From: Paractinoplanes ovalisporus
GTDB lineage: Bacteria > Actinomycetota > Actinomycetes > Mycobacteriales > Micromonosporaceae
Assembly (NCBI RefSeq): GCF_016834655.1
Contig: NZ_JAENHP010000023.1
Span: 62,001 to 126,000, forward strand
Length of the DNA: 64,000 bases
Direction of reading: 5' to 3'
In this document: piece after piece, positions 43,780 through 51,016 of the stretch
Numbering within the stretch: position 1 is the stretch's first letter
How the letters are laid out: each line of letters starts with the position of its first letter
The notes under the pieces: model-generated
Databases searched by the model: none
What the model was told of the DNA's origin: nothing
The model's input: the letters and a program-made list of their open reading frames with translations, nothing else
Program-made: the position numbers and the translations under genes

Positions 43780-44448
43780 TCAGTTTCCGGGCGGGGTGCG
43801 GTCCGCCGGCACCGCTGCTCCCACCGTTTCCGTTGCTCCCGCCGTTTCCGCGAACAGGGCGTTGATGCCGGCGGTGTAGGCGGCCGGCTCGGTTCCGCTG
43901 ATCAGCAGGTGCTGCAGGACGAACCCCTGGACGAGGCCCAGCATGGCCGCTCCGACGTGGTCGGGATCGGTGTCGGCCGGGAGCAGACCGAGCTGCTGCC
44001 GGCGGCGGGCGATCTCGGCGCACTGGCCCCGGAGTCGCAGATAGACCGAGTCGGCGCGGGCGGCCAGGCTGGGATTGCGCAGCGCCTCGGCCCACACCTG
44101 CACGCCGACGCGGGTGAAGTCCACGCCGGTCTTCGGCTCGTTCACCAGCCGGGCGGTGATCTCCTTGATCAGCACGGTGACGGCGTGGGCCGGGGCGGGG
44201 GCCGCGTCGTCGGCGAGCAACTGCGCGAACACCTCGTCGGCGGCCGACAATGCGGTCTCGGCCACCGCCGCGATCAGGTCTTCCTTGCTGGGGAAGTACC
44301 GGTAGACGGCCCCGGCCGACAGACCGGCCTCGCCGATGATGTCGGCCATCGAGGTGGCGTGGAACCCGTTGGCGGAGAAGAGCCGGGCGGCGGCCGCGAG
44401 GATCTCGGCGCGACGGTCGGCCCGGTACTGCTCGGAGACGCGTGGCAT
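43780..44448 (-). CDS. TetR-family regulator
   Basis: This 222-residue TetR repressor has the N-terminal helix-turn-helix region AEILAAAARLFSANGF, TSMADIIGEAGLSAGAVYRYF and the C-terminal ligand domain. It diverges from the membrane-protein gene at 44540; the 91-bp gap holds a consensus -35 element flanked by two similar palindromes. It most likely represses that membrane protein and itself. Confidence 0.86.
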   Translation of the reverse strand: MPRVSEQYRADRRAEILAAAARLFSANGFHATSMADIIGEAGLSAGAVYRYFPSKEDLIAAVAETALSAADEVFAQLLADDAAPAPAHAVTVLIKEITARLVNEPKTGVDFTRVGVQVWAEALRNPSLAARADSVYLRLRGQCAEIARRRQQLGLLPADTDPDHVGAAMLGLVQGFVLQHLLISGTEPAAYTAGINALFAETAGATETVGAAVPADRTPPGN

Positions 44449-44460
44449 GCGCCGATGTTA

Positions 44461-44527
44461 AAAGCGAACGTTCGTTCTTGACAACCGGGAGCGTCGTGCG
44501 CAGACTAAAACGAACGTCCGTTCTTTT
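44461..44527 (+). promoter_or_regulatory. promoter flanked by two TetR operators
   Basis: TTGACA (44478-44483) and CAGACT (44501-44506), 17 nt apart, form a -35/-10 pair for the gene at 44540. A perfect palindrome CGAACGTTCG (44465-44474) lies just upstream and a near copy, AACGAACGTCCGTT (44509-44522), just downstream. The two boxes bracket the promoter, as expected for repression by the divergent TetR protein. Confidence 0.7.
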
Positions 44528-44539
44528 GGAGGAGACCCC

Positions 44540-45574
44540 ATGTCCGCCCAGACCAAGCCCTCGCCCTGGTCGAAGGTGCTGGCGTCCGTCGCCCTGCTCA
44601 CCGTCATCGTCAGCGTGCTTCTGACCGCCTTCGCCTGGCCGTCGGTGCGGTCCTCGGTCCACGACGTGCCGATCGCGATCGCCGGCCCGGCCGCCGCCAC
44701 GGCCCAGGTCACGGCCGCCCTCGAGCAGCGGATGCCGGACGCGTTCGACATCACCACGGTCGGCAGCGGCGCCGCGGCCGAGCAGCTGATCCGCGACCGG
44801 GAGGTCTACGGCGCGATCGACGTCAGCGGCGGCAACCCCCAGGTTCTGACCGCCACCGCCGCCAGCGCCTCGGTCGCCCAGACCCTGCAGGGCATCGGCA
44901 CCGCCCTCGCGCAGGCCCAGGCCCAGGGCAGCAGCCCGGCCGTCGCGGTCCGCGACATCGTCGCCCTGCCCGCCGACGACCCGCGCGGTGCCGGCCTCGC
45001 CGCCGGAGCGCTGCCGCTGGTCATGGGTGGTCTCCTCGCCGCCGTGCTGCTCACCAACCTGCTCAAGGGCACCAGCCGCCGGGTCGCCGGCGCGCTCGGG
45101 TTCGCGGTCGCGGGCGGGTTCGCGCTGACCGCGATCCTGCAGTTCTGGTTCGGCTCGCTCGACGGCTCCTACCTCGCCAACAGCGGCGCGGTCGCGCTCA
45201 GCATCGGTGCCACCTCGTTGACCCTGCTCGGCCTGGAATCGCTGCTGGGCTATCCCGGCTTCGGCCTGGGCGGCGTGCTGATGATGCTCGTCGGCAACCC
45301 GCTCTCGGGCAGCGCGTCGGCCCCCGAGATGCTGCCCGGCTGGTCCGGCGTGCTCGGCCAGTTGCTGCCGCCCGGCGCCGGCAACCAGTTGCTGCGCTCC
45401 ACCGCGTTCTTCGACGGGCACGGGGCCACCCACTCGATTCTCGTCCTGAGCGGCTGGCTCGCCCTCGGCGTCGTACTGTGCCTGCTCGGTGGCCTGCGGT
45501 CCCGCCGGGCCGCCGTCCGCGCGGAAGCCGGAGCGGGCCAGGCCACCCCGTCGCCCGTTCCCGCCGCGGCCTGA
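44540..45574 (+). CDS. YhgE/Pip-like (DUF3533-type) membrane protein
   Basis: This 344-residue protein has an N-terminal membrane helix (~13-33), an extracytoplasmic domain (~40-145) and five or so C-terminal helices, the layout of YhgE/Pip/ABC-2-type membrane proteins. The domain blocks VPIAIAGPAA, LIRDREVYGAIDV and LPLVMGGLLAAVLL fit that group. Such proteins often accompany TetR regulators and are thought to act in export or stress tolerance. Start ATG 44540 follows GGAGGAG. The flippase-like gene begins 5 bp after its stop, so the two share an mRNA. Confidence 0.76.
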   Translation: MSAQTKPSPWSKVLASVALLTVIVSVLLTAFAWPSVRSSVHDVPIAIAGPAAATAQVTAALEQRMPDAFDITTVGSGAAAEQLIRDREVYGAIDVSGGNPQVLTATAASASVAQTLQGIGTALAQAQAQGSSPAVAVRDIVALPADDPRGAGLAAGALPLVMGGLLAAVLLTNLLKGTSRRVAGALGFAVAGGFALTAILQFWFGSLDGSYLANSGAVALSIGATSLTLLGLESLLGYPGFGLGGVLMMLVGNPLSGSASAPEMLPGWSGVLGQLLPPGAGNQLLRSTAFFDGHGATHSILVLSGWLALGVVLCLLGGLRSRRAAVRAEAGAGQATPSPVPAAA

Positions 45575-45579
45575 CCACG

Positions 45580-47394
45580 ATGCCCCGCCGACAAACCCGC
45601 ACCTGGGCGCGGCGGGGCGCCGTGGCCGCGCTGATCGCCCTGTTCACGGCCGAGCTCGTCGCCGGATGGCCGGCCCTGACCGCGGCGGTGTCCCATCTGA
45701 GCGCACCCCGCCCCGGCTGGCTCGCGGCTGCGGTCGCCGCCGAGGTGGTCGCCATGGCCATGTACGGGCGGATGCAGCAGTTCCTGTTGCGCTCGGCCGG
45801 CCTGCGCGTACCCGCGTACCGCAATATCGCCGTGGCCTACGCCGCCCACTCGCTCAACGAGACCCTGCCCGGCGGCCCGGCGTTCTCCACCCGGTTCAAC
45901 TATCAGCAGATGCGCCGCTTCGGTGCGACACCGGCCGTCGCGGCGTGGTGCATCGCGCTCTCCGGCATCCTGTCGACCACGGCCCTCGCCCTTGTCACCG
46001 CGGCCGGGGCGCTCGCCTCGCAGCAACAGCCCCGGTGGTACGGCCTGGCCGGCCTGATCGCGACCGTCGGCCTGATCATCGCCGGGGTGCGGCTGGTGAC
46101 CCGCAGACCCGATGTCGTGCACGCGCCGGCCCGGTGGTCGCTGGCCGTGGTCAACCGCTGGCGCCGCCGCCCGGCCGAGGACGGCTTCGACCGGGTCCGC
46201 GGCTTCATCGGGCAGCTGGGCGCGGCCCGTCTCACCGCCGGCACGGGCACCGCCGCCGCCGTCCTCGCGGTTCTGAACTGGGGGCTGGACGCCGTCTGCC
46301 TGTGGATGTGCCTGCGGGCGGTCACCGACGACCCGATCAACGCCACGCAGGTCCTGCTGGCCTTCTGCGCCGGCATGGCGGCCGGAACGATCACGATCGT
46401 CCCCGGTGGACTCGGCATCATCGACAGCGCCCTGATCCTGGGCCTGGTCGCCGGCGGCCACGACACCCCGGCCGCGATCGCTGCCGTCGTGCTCTATCGC
46501 ATCATCAGCTTCGGTTTCATCATCGGCGCGGGCTGGATCACCTGGTTCCTCATCCGGCGCCGGCAGAGCTCAGAAATCCGGCGCCGGCCGGGCTCAGAAA
46601 TCCGGCGCCGGCCGGGCTCAGAAGTCGATCGTCTGGAGGATGGACCGGCCGGACGTGCTCAGCCCGGTGTCGCCGACTCTCAGTTCGCCGTCCGGGCCGC
46701 GCAGGGAGAAGGCGCCGGCGTCGCCCTCGAGGACGACCTGCCAGGTCTGGGCCGCGTCGCCGGGGCTGCACGGCTGCAGGGACAGCTGGACTCCGGCGGT
46801 GGCCGCCACGCACATGGTGGGCTGGGCGACCGGGATGATCACCACCCGGTTCGGGGCCGAGACGGGGGCCGGCACCAGCTTCAGCTCGGTCGTGTCGTCC
46901 CTCGTGGTGCCGGTGAAGTCGACCACGCCGTCCGGGGCGACCTGCATCCACAGGTCGCCGGCGTCGTCCGGGACGTCGAGCAGCACGCTGGTGTTCACGT
47001 CGACGGTCGCGTTGCGGAGCTGCGTGACGTTGGACGTCACCGTCGGGCGGGGCGGGCTCGGGGCCGACGTCGTCGCGCTGGGCGCCGCCGGTTGGAGCGG
47101 GCGGTCGGGGGTGCCGCCGTCGCGGGTCACGAGGGTGCCCACACCGGCCGCGGCGATCAGGACGGCGGCGAACGCGGCGGCGGTAGTGCGGTTACGACGG
47201 CGGCGGTCGCCGCGACGGCGGATCTCGGCGGCGGGCGCGAGGCTCGTGGTGTGCTGCAGATGATGCGCGTACGCGTCGAGGCCGTCCTGAATGTGGTCGT
47301 CAGGCATCGCGGCGCTCCCGGCCCGTCTCGAAGGTGTCACGGTCGCTCAGATGGGCGGCCAGGGCCCGTCGGCCGCGGGCCAGCCAGGTGGTGA
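45580..47394 (+). CDS. UPF0104/lysylphosphatidylglycerol-synthase-TM-like flippase; stop lost
   Basis: The first ~330 residues are an integral membrane protein of the AglD/MprF-TM (UPF0104) type, with the family blocks SLNETLPGGPAFSTRFNYQQM, CAGMAAGTITIVPGGLGIIDS (read in parts) and YRIISFGFIIGAGWITWFLIRR. At that point three 24-bp tandem repeats (46552-46623) add IRRRPGSE-type octapeptides. Afterwards no stop occurs in frame until 47394. The last ~257 residues lie antisense to the complete 46618-47307 gene and look non-native. The natural end was probably near 46560. A lipid or prenyl-linked substrate flippase role is plausible. Confidence 0.7.
   Translation: MPRRQTRTWARRGAVAALIALFTAELVAGWPALTAAVSHLSAPRPGWLAAAVAAEVVAMAMYGRMQQFLLRSAGLRVPAYRNIAVAYAAHSLNETLPGGPAFSTRFNYQQMRRFGATPAVAAWCIALSGILSTTALALVTAAGALASQQQPRWYGLAGLIATVGLIIAGVRLVTRRPDVVHAPARWSLAVVNRWRRRPAEDGFDRVRGFIGQLGAARLTAGTGTAAAVLAVLNWGLDAVCLWMCLRAVTDDPINATQVLLAFCAGMAAGTITIVPGGLGIIDSALILGLVAGGHDTPAAIAAVVLYRIISFGFIIGAGWITWFLIRRRQSSEIRRRPGSEIRRRPGSEVDRLEDGPAGRAQPGVADSQFAVRAAQGEGAGVALEDDLPGLGRVAGAARLQGQLDSGGGRHAHGGLGDRDDHHPVRGRDGGRHQLQLGRVVPRGAGEVDHAVRGDLHPQVAGVVRDVEQHAGVHVDGRVAELRDVGRHRRAGRARGRRRRAGRRRLERAVGGAAVAGHEGAHTGRGDQDGGERGGGSAVTTAAVAATADLGGGREARGVLQMMRVRVEAVLNVVVRHRGAPGPSRRCHGRSDGRPGPVGRGPARW
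46552..46623. repeat. three 24-bp tandem repeats at convergent gene ends
   Basis: Units are 46552-46575, 46576-46599 and 46600-46623; the last two are identical and the first differs at three positions. On the plus strand they encode repeated IRRRPGSE-type octapeptides. On the minus strand each unit contains a TGA, and the one in the third unit is the stop of the sensor gene (46618-46620). Confidence 0.93.
46618..47307 (-). CDS. single-pass membrane sensor, partner of the adjacent sigma factor
   Basis: This 229-residue protein has a short cytoplasmic N-terminus (residues 1-40, ending in a poly-Arg stretch), one membrane helix (~41-60), a Pro/Ser/Thr linker and an extracytoplasmic domain (~85-229). 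The outer domain contains LLDVPDDAGDLWMQV, GVVDFTGT, and C-x-n-C with a ricin-like Q-T-W motif (AQTWQV), ending SILQTIDF. It is homologous along this domain with the lipoprotein at 47845. The start overlaps the sigma-factor 3' end by 8 bp. It has no zinc-anti-sigma motif; an anti-sigma or sensor function is inferred from position. Confidence 0.68.
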   Translation of the reverse strand: MPDDHIQDGLDAYAHHLQHTTSLAPAAEIRRRGDRRRRNRTTAAAFAAVLIAAAGVGTLVTRDGGTPDRPLQPAAPSATTSAPSPPRPTVTSNVTQLRNATVDVNTSVLLDVPDDAGDLWMQVAPDGVVDFTGTTRDDTTELKLVPAPVSAPNRVVIIPVAQPTMCVAATAGVQLSLQPCSPGDAAQTWQVVLEGDAGAFSLRGPDGELRVGDTGLSTSGRSILQTIDF

Positions 47395-47812
47395 CCGTGC
47401 CGGCGGGGATACCGGTCTCCTGGTGGATCTCGGCCACGCTCAGGCCGGCGATGTGGTGCAGAACGATGACCCGTCGCTGGTCGGCCGGAATTTTACGCAA
47501 CGCCGCGACGATCGCGACATGGTCGGGGCCCAGCTCGTCGACGCTCTGATCGGTCGCCTCGCGCCAGTGGGCCTGGATCCGGTTGACCGCCTTGCGCCAG
47601 GCGCTCACCGCGAGACGGTAAGCGACCTGGCGCACCCAGGCTTCCGGGTTCTCGTAGCGGCTGACCTTCGCCCACCGGTTCCAGGCGCGCAGGTACGCCT
47701 CGGCCACGGCGTCCTCGGCCTCGCTGCGGTTGCCCACCATCATGGCGACGTGGGCCAGCACGCGACGCGAGGACATCGCATAGAAGGTGTCGAAGTCCTC
47801 GGCGTCGCGCAT
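47300..47812 (-). CDS. SigE-family ECF-type RNA polymerase sigma factor
   Basis: This 170-residue sigma factor has region 2 (FDTFYAMSSRRVLAHVAMM, EAEDAVAEAYLRAWNRW) and region 4 (LRKIPADQRRVIVLHHIAGLS, IHQETGIPAGTVTTWLARGR). The WARxPEAWVRQV-like segment before region 4 is here YENPEAWVRQVAYRLAVS, as in actinobacterial SigE-family (ECF41/50-like) proteins. The start ATG 47812 follows a lipoprotein gene by 32 bp. The order lipoprotein, sigma, membrane protein suggests one operon. Confidence 0.85.
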   Translation of the reverse strand: MRDAEDFDTFYAMSSRRVLAHVAMMVGNRSEAEDAVAEAYLRAWNRWAKVSRYENPEAWVRQVAYRLAVSAWRKAVNRIQAHWREATDQSVDELGPDHVAIVAALRKIPADQRRVIVLHHIAGLSVAEIHQETGIPAGTVTTWLARGRRALAAHLSDRDTFETGRERRDA

Positions 47813-47844
47813 GCGGGAGGGAACTCCGTCGATCCGGGCGAGGG

Positions 47845-48477
47845 TCAGCTCGCGTACTTGATGGTCTGCAGTCCGGTCCGGCCCTGGCCACTGGTCGTGA
47901 TCTTGCCATTGTCGACGCGAATGATCCCGTACGTGCCGCGAAGTTCGAATTGCCCCGAGTCGCCGGCCGGGACAACCGTGAAGACCTGCTGCGTACGCCC
48001 GGTCCTGCAGACTTCCAGCTTCAGTGCGGCACCCTTGGTGTCGGCCACGCAGTAACCGGCGCCGAGGTCCTCGTTCCAGAACGGCGGCTTGATCAGCACC
48101 TTGTTCCTGCCCTTCACGGGCGCCGGCTTGAGCGACATCATCGTGGAGTCGAGCCGCTTCGTGCCGGTGAAGTCGACGACGCCACCCTTGCCGACCTGCA
48201 GCCACCGGTTCACGCCGTCGTCGGCCACGTCGATCAGCACACCCTCGTTGATCGTGATCCCGAGCCGGACGAGCTGGCGGACGTCCGAGGTCGGCGTCTT
48301 CTTCGGCTTGGGCTTGGGCTTGGCTTTGGTGGCCGCTGCCGTGCTCGCCTCCTTCACCACGTTCGCGACCGGTGAGGTGACGGGGTCGGGCTGGGCGGCC
48401 GGCTTGGCGTTGCTGCCGCAGGCCGTGAGGCTGACGGCGCCGAGGACGGCGGTGGCTCCGAGCACGATCGAACGCAT
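47845..48477 (-). CDS. lipoprotein paralogous to the membrane sensor
   Basis: This 210-residue lipoprotein has lipobox LTAC with C20, a Lys/Pro linker (residues ~50-62) and a domain of ~145 residues homologous to the outer domain of the 46618 protein. Shared blocks are VDFTGT, a W-x-QV motif (RWLQVGKGG), KPAPV, a C-x15-C spacing (YCVADTKGAALKLEVC) and the ending LQTIKYAS. The ricin-like QxW is here T-Q-Q-V-F. It begins the operon with the sigma factor. A role as ligand-binding or decoy subunit of the sensor is inference. Confidence 0.68.
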   Translation of the reverse strand: MRSIVLGATAVLGAVSLTACGSNAKPAAQPDPVTSPVANVVKEASTAAATKAKPKPKPKKTPTSDVRQLVRLGITINEGVLIDVADDGVNRWLQVGKGGVVDFTGTKRLDSTMMSLKPAPVKGRNKVLIKPPFWNEDLGAGYCVADTKGAALKLEVCRTGRTQQVFTVVPAGDSGQFELRGTYGIIRVDNGKITTSGQGRTGLQTIKYAS

Positions 48478-48615
48478 GGGGTGACTCCTTCATGTGGGGG
48501 TGTTATGCCACGGACACGCCCCACGCGGAGTTCTGATTTCACGGTTCAGGTAACGAAAAGATCACGACCATTTCCGCGGTACGGGCTCAGGTCCGCCACT
48601 TTTGCTAAATGGACA

Positions 48616-48631
48616 TATAACGTAGAAGGTA
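48616..48631 (+). promoter_or_regulatory. -10 box close to the SIMPL start, possible leaderless mRNA
   Basis: TATAAC at 48616-48621 lies 9 bp before ATG 48631. If it is the -10 element, transcription starts at or near the ATG and the mRNA is nearly leaderless, which would explain the poorly placed AGAAGG ribosome site. No good -35 box is seen. Confidence 0.4.
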
Positions 48632-49524
48632 TGGAAAAGGACTTCAAGGGCGTTGGCACGGTCTCAGCGCTGGTCGCGGTCTCGGCCGCGCTGGTCGGGG
48701 TCTTTCCCGCGGTCGCCTCGGCTGCTCCGGCTGCCTACTCCCCGGCTGCGTCCTCCCCGGGAGCGCGGGCAGCGGTCTCCCTGGCAGCGCCGGCTGAGTT
48801 CTCTTCGGGGGCGCGGGCTGCGGTCGTTCCGGCGGCGCGGGCCGTTCCGGCGGCACGGGCTGCGGCCGTTTCGGTGGCGGTCGATCAGCCGCGGGAGAGT
48901 GTGCAGGTCACCGGCCAGGGCGTGGTGTTCGGCGAGCCCGACACGCTCAACGCCGACTTCGCGATCGAGACCACCGCCCCCACGGTCGCCGAGGCCCTGA
49001 GCCGCGCCACCACGGCCACCACCCGGATGCGCGACGCCCTGGTCAGCGGCGGCGTGGCCAAGGCCGACCTGCAGACCTCGAACGTCAACGTCACCGCGAC
49101 CCGCAAGGACAACGGCCCGATCACCGGCTACACCGTGAACCAGGGCCTCACCGCGAAGATCCGCAAGCTCGCCCAGGGCGGCGCCCTCATGACAGCCGCG
49201 ATCAAGGCCGGCGGCGACGCTTCCCGGCTCAACGGCGTCGCGTTCACCATCGAGGACGACGCCGCACTGCTGGCCGAGGCCCGCAAGAAGGCGTTCGCCG
49301 ACGCCCGGGCCAAGGCCACCCTCTACGCAAGCGAGGCCGGCCGCCCCTTGGGCCGCGTGGTCCGCGTGACCGAGGCCGACATCCCCAGCTGGCCCCAGGG
49401 CGGCCAGGACCGTTACGCCGCCGCCGACGCTTCGGTCCCGCTCGAGCCCGGCCGCCAGCGCCTGACCGCAACCGTCACGGTCGAGTGGGCCCTCGGCCCA
49501 GCAACGGCCACCCCTCGCCCCTGA
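48631..49524 (+). CDS. SIMPL-domain (DUF541) exported protein
   Basis: This 297-residue protein has a signal peptide (residues ~1-30) and an Ala-rich low-complexity stretch (~30-85) with repeated AARAAV-type elements. The SIMPL domain follows: VQVTGQGVVFGEPDTLNADFAIE, VNVTATRKDNGPITGYTVNQGL (in parts) and AFADARAKATLYASEAGRPLG. SIMPL proteins are periplasmic or secreted and poorly understood. A 59-bp tandem duplication covers the end of the gene, including the stop. Confidence 0.82.
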   Translation: MEKDFKGVGTVSALVAVSAALVGVFPAVASAAPAAYSPAASSPGARAAVSLAAPAEFSSGARAAVVPAARAVPAARAAAVSVAVDQPRESVQVTGQGVVFGEPDTLNADFAIETTAPTVAEALSRATTATTRMRDALVSGGVAKADLQTSNVNVTATRKDNGPITGYTVNQGLTAKIRKLAQGGALMTAAIKAGGDASRLNGVAFTIEDDAALLAEARKKAFADARAKATLYASEAGRPLGRVVRVTEADIPSWPQGGQDRYAAADASVPLEPGRQRLTATVTVEWALGPATATPRP

Positions 49525-49602
49525 ACCAAGCCGGCACGGTCGAGTCGACCCCCGGCCCGGCGACGGTCTGCCCTCGCCCCTGAGCAAAGTCGGCACGGTC
49601 GT
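49476..49602. repeat. 59-bp tandem duplication over the SIMPL gene stop
   Basis: Units begin at 49476 and 49535, with the start of a third at 49594. The first unit contains the SIMPL stop codon (TGA 49522-49524), and the second repeats the same context after the gene. Copies differ at about a dozen positions, so the duplication is not recent. Confidence 0.85.
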
Positions 49603-49637
49603 CCCAACCCCAGCGACCAGGCCAGCCCCTCCCACTT

Positions 49638-49663
49638 CTGTCCACATTCCTGAGTTGTCCACA
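49638..49663 (+). promoter_or_regulatory. pair of DnaA-box-like sites, spacing 17
   Basis: CTGTCCACA (49638-49646) and TTGTCCACA (49655-49663) are direct repeats 17 bp apart, followed by GCG. The actinobacterial DnaA box is TTGTCCACA. The arrangement matches the pair at 62411-62436. In this gene-poor stretch no nearby promoter is assigned to it. Confidence 0.5.
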
Positions 49664-49814
49664 GCGCGCACCGGCATCGCCCGTGGAGATCGCCATTTCC
49701 CGTCACACTGGGCGGGGACCGAGGCCCCCAGGGAGGGTGGGATATGCGGTTGGGAACAGCCCCTACGTCAAAGCCCGGAGCGCCAAGCGGGCTCGGTGAC
49801 CTTGCCGGGACGGG

Positions 49815-50006
49815 CGCCCCGGGCGGCGGGGCGGCGATGAGCACGTTGACCGACTCGTCCTTGCCCGGGGCGAAGGCGGCGATGTAGACGAGGCCGGCGA
49901 CACGGGGATCAGTGCCGGACTCAGCGACGACCACGCCGCCGTACGAGAGGCCGACCAGCACCGCGGGTCCGTCGATGTCGTCGAGGACCTGCTTGACGGC
50001 GGTCAC
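49815..50006 (-). pseudogene. alpha/beta hydrolase fragment
   Basis: About 64 codons encode VLDDIDGPAVLVGLSYGGVVV, the nucleophile elbow with GLSYGG, and LVYIAAFAPGKDESV of an alpha/beta hydrolase of the pyrethroid-hydrolase/YdeN type. The N-terminal strand before it and everything after the fragment are missing; the frame then runs into Pro/Arg-rich nonsense. It is a decayed remnant. Confidence 0.65.
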
Positions 50007-50047
50007 GTCAGCCTGGGCGGCCGAGGCGTCGCGGCGATCGCCACGGG

Positions 50048-50140
50048 TGCGGGTTCGGCGACATCAGCGGCGTCAACCGGGCGTTCAAGGCCGCGTACGG
50101 AACCACCCCGAGCGACATGCGCCGCCGGACCGGGGGCTGA
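50048..50140 (+). pseudogene. C-terminal AraC remnant
   Basis: The 30 codons CGFGDISGVNRAFKAAYGTTP followed by SDMRRRTGG and TGA are the end of an AraC/XylS double helix-turn-helix domain. The upstream part of the gene is absent; the sequence before it belongs to the antisense hydrolase remnant. Confidence 0.65.
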
Positions 50141-50312
50141 CACCAAGGATTTGGCGGCGCACAGGTGGCCTTGCGTTCCCGGCCGGATCGCGTCGCCCAC
50201 CCGCTCAGCCCGGAGGGCCGCACGTCACCGGACAGGTGCTCCGGGACGCGGACGCCGCGGGCGCAAAGGCGAGGCCGAACTTGTCCTGACGGCCTGGATC
50301 ACGCGCCGGCGG
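50141..50312. other. non-coding remainder of the gene-poor stretch
   Basis: Nothing recognisable. Together with 49603-49814, which holds the DnaA-like pair and a 47-codon open frame starting at 49744 that I do not believe, it makes up the rest of the 788-bp region without an intact gene between the SIMPL gene and the DUF6891 gene. Confidence 0.5.
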
Positions 50313-50987
50313 TTACTCGACCGGGGTGTACCAGTGGGCGCCCGTCACCAGGATCCGGGTGGACTGTTTGCGGTTCCAGGTGGGGGTCATGCCGTGGCTG
50401 CGCAGCACCGGGAAGACGTGGTCGTCCATCAGGCTCTCCACGTCGGCCTGATAGGCGGCCTCCTGCTGCTTCTGTGACAGGGCGCCGTAGGCGGTCTCGT
50501 CGAAATCCTCCGGCGGATAGGCGCCGTAGCCGAGGTAGACCGAACCGTTCGTGCTCGTGACCAGGGACTCGGTGTCCTGTTGGTGGTACCAGAGGTAGCC
50601 GCGCCAATGGCGGGAATCGTCGCGCTCGTCGTGGATCTCGGCGGCGGCGCAGGTGCCGCAGCAGGTGAAGTTCTCGCGGGCCAGGACGCCCCGCTCGTTG
50701 AGCTCGTCGAAGGCCAGCGTCAGGTTGCTGCGCACGGGACCCCACGAGCGCTGCTGGGAGCGGCGGGCCTCCAGGGCGGTCTCGTAGGCGGCGGTGAGCT
50801 CGTCGTCGGTGAGGCCGTGGCGCTGTTCCTCGTCCTCCATGTAGTCGACGAAGTCGGCCGGGTCGTCGTCGCCGCGCACGATCCAGGACCAGATCTCGTC
50901 CTCGATCTCGGTGCGGGCGGTCTCCGCGATCCGGTCGGGCACGAAGCGGACGTCGGCGGGACGGTTGTTGTACGGCCACTCGTTCAC
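50313..50987 (-). CDS. DUF6891-type hypothetical protein
   Basis: This 224-residue acidic soluble protein has the DUF6891-like core NLTLAFDELNERGVLARENFTCC with CGTC, then RGYLWYHQQDTESLV and SVYLGYGAY, and ends VPVLRSHG/TPTWNRKQSTRILV-type text. The double cysteine CCGTC in mid-protein may bind metal. Such proteins are widespread single genes in actinomycetes with no assigned role. It is convergent with the remnants and divergent from nothing; the TetR gene lies 29 bp upstream on the same strand. Confidence 0.72.
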   Translation of the reverse strand: MNEWPYNNRPADVRFVPDRIAETARTEIEDEIWSWIVRGDDDPADFVDYMEDEEQRHGLTDDELTAAYETALEARRSQQRSWGPVRSNLTLAFDELNERGVLARENFTCCGTCAAAEIHDERDDSRHWRGYLWYHQQDTESLVTSTNGSVYLGYGAYPPEDFDETAYGALSQKQQEAAYQADVESLMDDHVFPVLRSHGMTPTWNRKQSTRILVTGAHWYTPVE

Positions 50988-51016
50988 GCCGGGATCATGG
51001 CACGCCTGGGAAGCGG

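Noticed and set aside
49744..49887. 47-codon open frame starting after GGGAGGGTGGGAT
   Set aside because: It overlaps the antisense hydrolase remnant, is Gly/Ala-rich and matches nothing.
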